DNA from: Sipunculus nudus
Lineage: Eukaryota; Annelida; Sipuncula; Golfingiida; Sipunculidae
Direction of reading: 5' to 3'
Length of the DNA: 64,000 bases
Assembly: GCA_026874595.1 (NCBI GenBank)
Contig: CM049320.1
Location: 34,880,214 to 34,944,213 of the forward strand
Within the stretch, counting starts at the first letter, position 1. Every line of letters begins with the position of its first letter. Of this stretch, positions 60,245 through 64,000 are shown one piece after another. A program made the position numbers and the translations under genes. Below the pieces are notes generated by a model. The model worked only from the letters and a program-made list of their open reading frames with translations, ran no database searches and was not told where the DNA came from.

Positions 60245-60730
60245 GTTGCCAATCACTGTAGCCTCTCTCCCCCCGAAACATTTATGAGCAAGAGGGCAAA
60301 AATTGAACAGACACATTAGGAGATTGAAATACTGACAGTTTTACCGATAAGTCATTGCGGAGTATGTTGCTCGCAGAATACTTTGCACAGATTTTGAACG
60401 ATTAGGCCATTTTAGTTTTCGAGACCTGCTATGCATTACAGGTGGAACAGTAAACATACAGTTATTGATTGGATATTTCAAAATACGTTTTGGTCCTGAG
60501 AACCACCTGTGATTCGGATTCACTAGCATAATACGAACATGACCTGATTCTTTGGTCCTTAACCACCGTAAGCCAAATTCCTGTTGCAGGGTAGTGTTAC
60601 AGGAAATTAACTGCACATCTGCCCGTTTTATATTCACTATTTCAAGAGATACAGAACAGAACTCAGCAACGAATTAAATATATCCACAGCCGGATTAGTG
60701 CAACTTAAAGTCCCGGGCTAGGTAATCTTT
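60020..60730. other. Unit B-specific insertion
   Basis: Present between two blocks that are contiguous in the unit A flank (near 44.59 kb). Contains a 68-base (TA)n tract and a 98-codon open frame on the minus strand (60637-60341) with no domain I recognise and no splice support. Confidence 0.45.
60172..60240. repeat. (TA)n microsatellite
   Basis: About 68 bases of pure TA within the unit B-specific insertion. Confidence 0.95.
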
Positions 60731-60960
60731 GAAGGCAGAAAATTCACTCACATCTGATAATGAGGAAAAACTGGTACTCTAACGTCTGATAATAAGCAAA
60801 AACTGTTAATAAAATATCTGCAGTCCCAGGTTAGAGGAACTTATGTTCCTGGGCCTTAAACTCGTCTAAAAACAATCACTAACACAAGATAATAGGGAAA
60901 ACGTGAATCTTCTTCATCACAATAAAATAAAAGAATGCTTGAATTGAAGCAATAACAATA

Positions 60961-61003
<43 letters not shown>

Positions 61004-62504
61004 TGATGAACATTTTACACGCAGCATTCACAATGGCATAAAAATATACTATATACAAGTAAAACAAAAACACAGTGTCTTTCGAACTCTTACAAACTTT
61101 TACTCCCAAAATGTTGTAAGAGTTTTTATACTGATGGTGATGAACAAAAATAAAAGTAATTGCAATGTTAATATTTAAGCAGGAGCTGAAGCCCGTCCCT
61201 TTAAGAAATGAGGCCTTGCCCTGCACGGCGCTCTGTTAATATATAACATCCGGCACTGAATATCTAAGATATATTTTTCAATATGGTAAAGAAAGTAACG
61301 GACCAAAGGACTTTGAAGGGAGATTTATCAATTTCTGCTGATGAACTATGATTGAGAGATTTGAATGTCTGTAAAAGTACATCGATGGCAGGCTAGTCCG
61401 TTCACGCAAATGAAAGCCAACAAAAGTGGCTTAGCTGAGCTATCGAACATAAAAAATTATCTGGTCAAAGAGACAGAGATAAGAGATGCCGCTGATAAGC
61501 CCGGTGCTAATTGATACGGCTAGTTGAATCCTCCATTGGGCTTGACTTCAAAACGAATCTTTAATTTTCGGAGACCCAAAGCGTACCCCATATTTTTCGC
61601 AAGTAGAGACTATACGTCTATAGAAGCACGGAATGACGTAGTTGAATCATAAATACTTACGGCTTGGCAGGTATAGCAAAATCTTTCTCTATACGAAGCA
61701 CCCTTTCAATGTAAATGTGTAGTGTGAAAAAATGAACGGTGACTGGGACAAATGAATACTTATAAAATATAAATTTTATAATTCTCCTGGATAATAAAGA
61801 TTAAAAAAAAATTCCTGAACAAACAAATTTCATTACAATCATAACAGCTTAGGAATCAACGTTGTTGAACTCTAGTGACAGTTTTCAATTTTCCTTTTAA
61901 CGAGGAATGATTGTTGAGTGACAATTATACGCAATTGTTGCCCACGTGATGCCTAACCTTGATTGTTTATAACTTCTTTAAGTTTTAAAATAATCTGCCT
62001 CTGAATTCCATGACACATAGCAAATATAAAACTCAATGATCAAATATTAGCATGTTTTTTCGATTAAGGGTGCGGAAAGGCGTTTAAGGGTCAATATATT
62101 GTCAAGATATTATAAAGTATCTAATGAAGCTTTACTACAAAGGAACATTTGCCACCCCAACGGATAGTCTGCCTGAAAAGAGTAATATGTCTTCATCGTA
62201 ATCAAATATTGGTCTTTTCAGCATGGTCACGGGGCCACTCTCCGGTGCCCGAAAATATGAGAGGAATGAATAGTCACCGCCGTCTTGTTATAGCGATTGG
62301 CATGATGCCATTTCACCTTTGTTTCCTTGTTTCTTGAGCTGAATGAGTTAGTACTGGGCATCTGTCGTTCATATGCAGCCATAAACATTGCATTTCTAAA
62401 AGGTTTTTGATTTATTGAGGTGTTCATGTTGATATGTGTTGAAATATATATGCTCTACCGCGTTTATCTTATAAATATCCTATGTTGTATTAACGGTTGC
62501 GTAC

Positions 62505-62830
62505 GAAACCCCTGAAGGGACATATATGTTATATTTATATGGGGTATTTTTTTGCGCCTTCTTTTTGCGTTCCCTGGCGTTCTTTTTACGTTCGTCCGCG
62601 ACCATTTTGCGTTCCCTTGCGAACTGTTTGCTTTCCCTCACGATCCTATCGCGTTTCCTAGCCATCTTAATAACTAACCATCTCTTTGAAGTAGTAGGTC
62701 TATTCCCTCGCAAACTGCTTTTGCATTCCCTTGCGTTCTTTCTCGTTCCCTCGAGATCTTTTGCAGTATACTCGCGTTCCTTAAGAATACAAACAGATCT
62801 ACTACTTCAACGATATGGTGAGATATGTTT
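62505..62830. repeat. GCGTTCCC micro-repeat block (unit B flank)
   Basis: Paralogue of the block at 46420. It has more direct micro-repeats (62570-62780) but lacks the far inverted arm and the neighbouring (TA)n tract. Confidence 0.75.
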
Positions 62831-62924
62831 TCACAAGATTGGAAGATGTTTGTTTGAAAGATTATTGAGAAAAATATTAACTGATTGACACAAGGATCTT
62901 GAAATTAAAAAAAAAAAAATCATG

Positions 62925-63213
62925 CATTATCTTTTGAAAAGTGAGGGTTCCCATGTTCCCCTGTCCCTATTATAGAAGTTCAATGCTTATGAGATAAACA
63001 GGCACCCTATCCACCAGCACGACAATTATATTAGGATCGGCTGGCCAGTGCCCGCTATTAGCCTATTCGATTGGTTGTTTCAGCGAGCTTGGTCTTCAGC
63101 TCTGCTGGATTCAGTTATTGACTGAGTGGAGTAGAAGGAGGAGTTGGCATTTTTCGCGGGATGTTGACAGTGTCCGGCAGCATACGTATTATTCAATTTA
63201 ATATCTAATGAAG
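62925..63213 (+). promoter_or_regulatory. Unit C promoter and noncoding first exon
   Basis: Third copy of the block seen at units A and B. It has inverted CCAAT (GATTGGTT) near 63069, TCAGTT at 63111 and a donor GAAG|GTAAGT at 63213/63214. It is closer to B than to A. The coding exons would lie beyond the window. Confidence 0.52.
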
Positions 63214-64000
63214 GTAAGTTATTTATTAATCAAACAAAATATTTGATATTTAACTTGTTCTTATATTTTTGTCGACAAGAAACATTCATACTCTATTTGA
63301 TAGGATTATCCAGGTTGTCCGCTGGCTCGGTTTAGAAGGTATACAAGGTTCCCCGTATCTGGATTGTCATTGAAAACATGGCAAGATGATTTTTTACTTT
63401 GAATATGTTCATCTCAACGTTTTGTTCATTTAAATTTGGCTAATATTCTAATTTCAGTAAACAGAAATAACATATACATTCATTCATGGACCTTTTTTTC
63501 GGGGGAGGGCATGCTCCTCAGTTTTTTTTTAAAGAAATGAACGAAATCTCCTTTGCCCCTTCACTTTTTTAACTTTAAAAGGAATTATTCTCAACATCTC
63601 AACTGGGAACAATATTACACCAAACTATGAAGCTGGCCATAACACATCAGCTCGTCCACTTATTGATAGCTGGTTATTTGAGTATGTGTTTGTCTGTGTG
63701 AAAAAAAAATTATGAACACTTAAGGCCACTAAAACTGTTCTTTGGACTCGCCACTCCATTTTGTGTGATTTTGTTTTGGCAAAAGAGGATCCGGTACTGT
63801 TTCCAAATTATTTTCCTGCTTCGATTGCTTAAAGGAATTGTTACAGGTATGGAAAATGAAAAAAAAGTTAGGCATTTTACTTACACCATTTTAGGCATTT
63901 AAAAAACATTTCCTGGCAAGCTTCAAAATTCAAAGAATTGTGTCCCGAAAGATAAGTAGAAAAAAGCCCGTTTGCACAATATCTATTGTCCCCAGGGTCC
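63214..64000 (+). other. Start of unit C leader intron
   Basis: Aligns base for base over most of its length with the unit B leader intron from 47516 and continues to the window edge. Confidence 0.6.

Larger units (their letters stand above)
58054..62924. other. Unit B 3' flank and spacer to unit C
   Basis: Matches the unit A flank at 38.3-39.2 kb and 43.8-46.6 kb. It lacks the satellite and DIRS-like element and has its own insertion of about 0.7 kb (60020-60730) containing (TA)n at 60172-60240. A further (TA)n is at 60963-61001. Confidence 0.6.

Noticed and set aside
60341-60637. 98-codon minus-strand ORF in the unit B insertion
   Set aside because: No domain, paralogue or splice support; length is compatible with chance.
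17655-62880. Units A and B as two haplotypes joined by misassembly
   Set aside because: Protein differences of about 13-30% per exon, very different intron content and a third unit make true tandem duplication more likely, though only long reads can exclude it.

Overview
This window is AT-rich animal nuclear DNA with no bacterial gene structure. It has GT-AG introns of 1-7 kb, long TA/CA/poly-G tracts, several families of transposable element, and multi-exon genes for small secreted proteins built from PAN/Apple, Sushi and C-type lectin modules. This style suggests a lophotrochozoan, most likely a bivalve or other mollusc. That assignment is inference; no marker gene settles it.

Layout, left to right. 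(1) 1-2390: the 5' end of a minus-strand Gypsy-like LTR retrotransposon (LTR, tRNA-Pro-type primer site, disabled gag with CCHC knuckle and the start of a protease), cut by the window edge. (2) 6139-12912, minus strand: a four-exon gene, reconstructed from splice sites and phases, for a 247-residue secreted protein (signal peptide, PAN-like domain, C-type lectin domain). (3) 12.9-17.6 kb: intergenic, with a 42-bp minisatellite and a 108-bp direct repeat. (4) 17.6-64 kb: a tandem gene array on the plus strand. Unit A (first exon near 17.85 kb, coding exons 24937-38293) and unit B (first exon near 47.4 kb, coding exons 49388-58053) encode 320 and 321 residues with identical exon phases and near-identical exon lengths: signal peptide, two related Cys-rich modules, one Sushi domain, one PAN/Apple domain. 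A third promoter and first exon (unit C) begins at about 62.9 kb and leaves the window. The 3' flanks of A (43.8-46.6 kb) and B (59.3-62.8 kb) are also duplicates, so the repeated unit is the whole gene with its flanks.

Most of the length difference between A and B comes from insertions, which can be read by comparing the two copies. A carries about 4.5 kb extra in the leader intron, a diverged satellite of roughly 150-bp period in intron 5, and downstream a 147-bp-period satellite into which a DIRS-like tyrosine-recombinase retroelement (about 40.36-43.12 kb) has inserted. That element keeps its gag-like ORF, the end of RNase H and an apparently complete recombinase, but its reverse transcriptase is deleted. 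B carries a tRNA-derived SINE-like block in intron 4 and a 0.7-kb insertion downstream.

All three genes would make secreted recognition- or adhesion-type proteins that share the PAN fold. The locus therefore looks like an expanding family of extracellular, possibly immune, proteins. The two modules before Sushi match the Cys spacing of the PCSK9 C-terminal repeats only loosely, and this combination of domains is the most novel biological content here. Gene models rest on splice sites, phase closure and A/B conservation; none is confirmed by transcripts.
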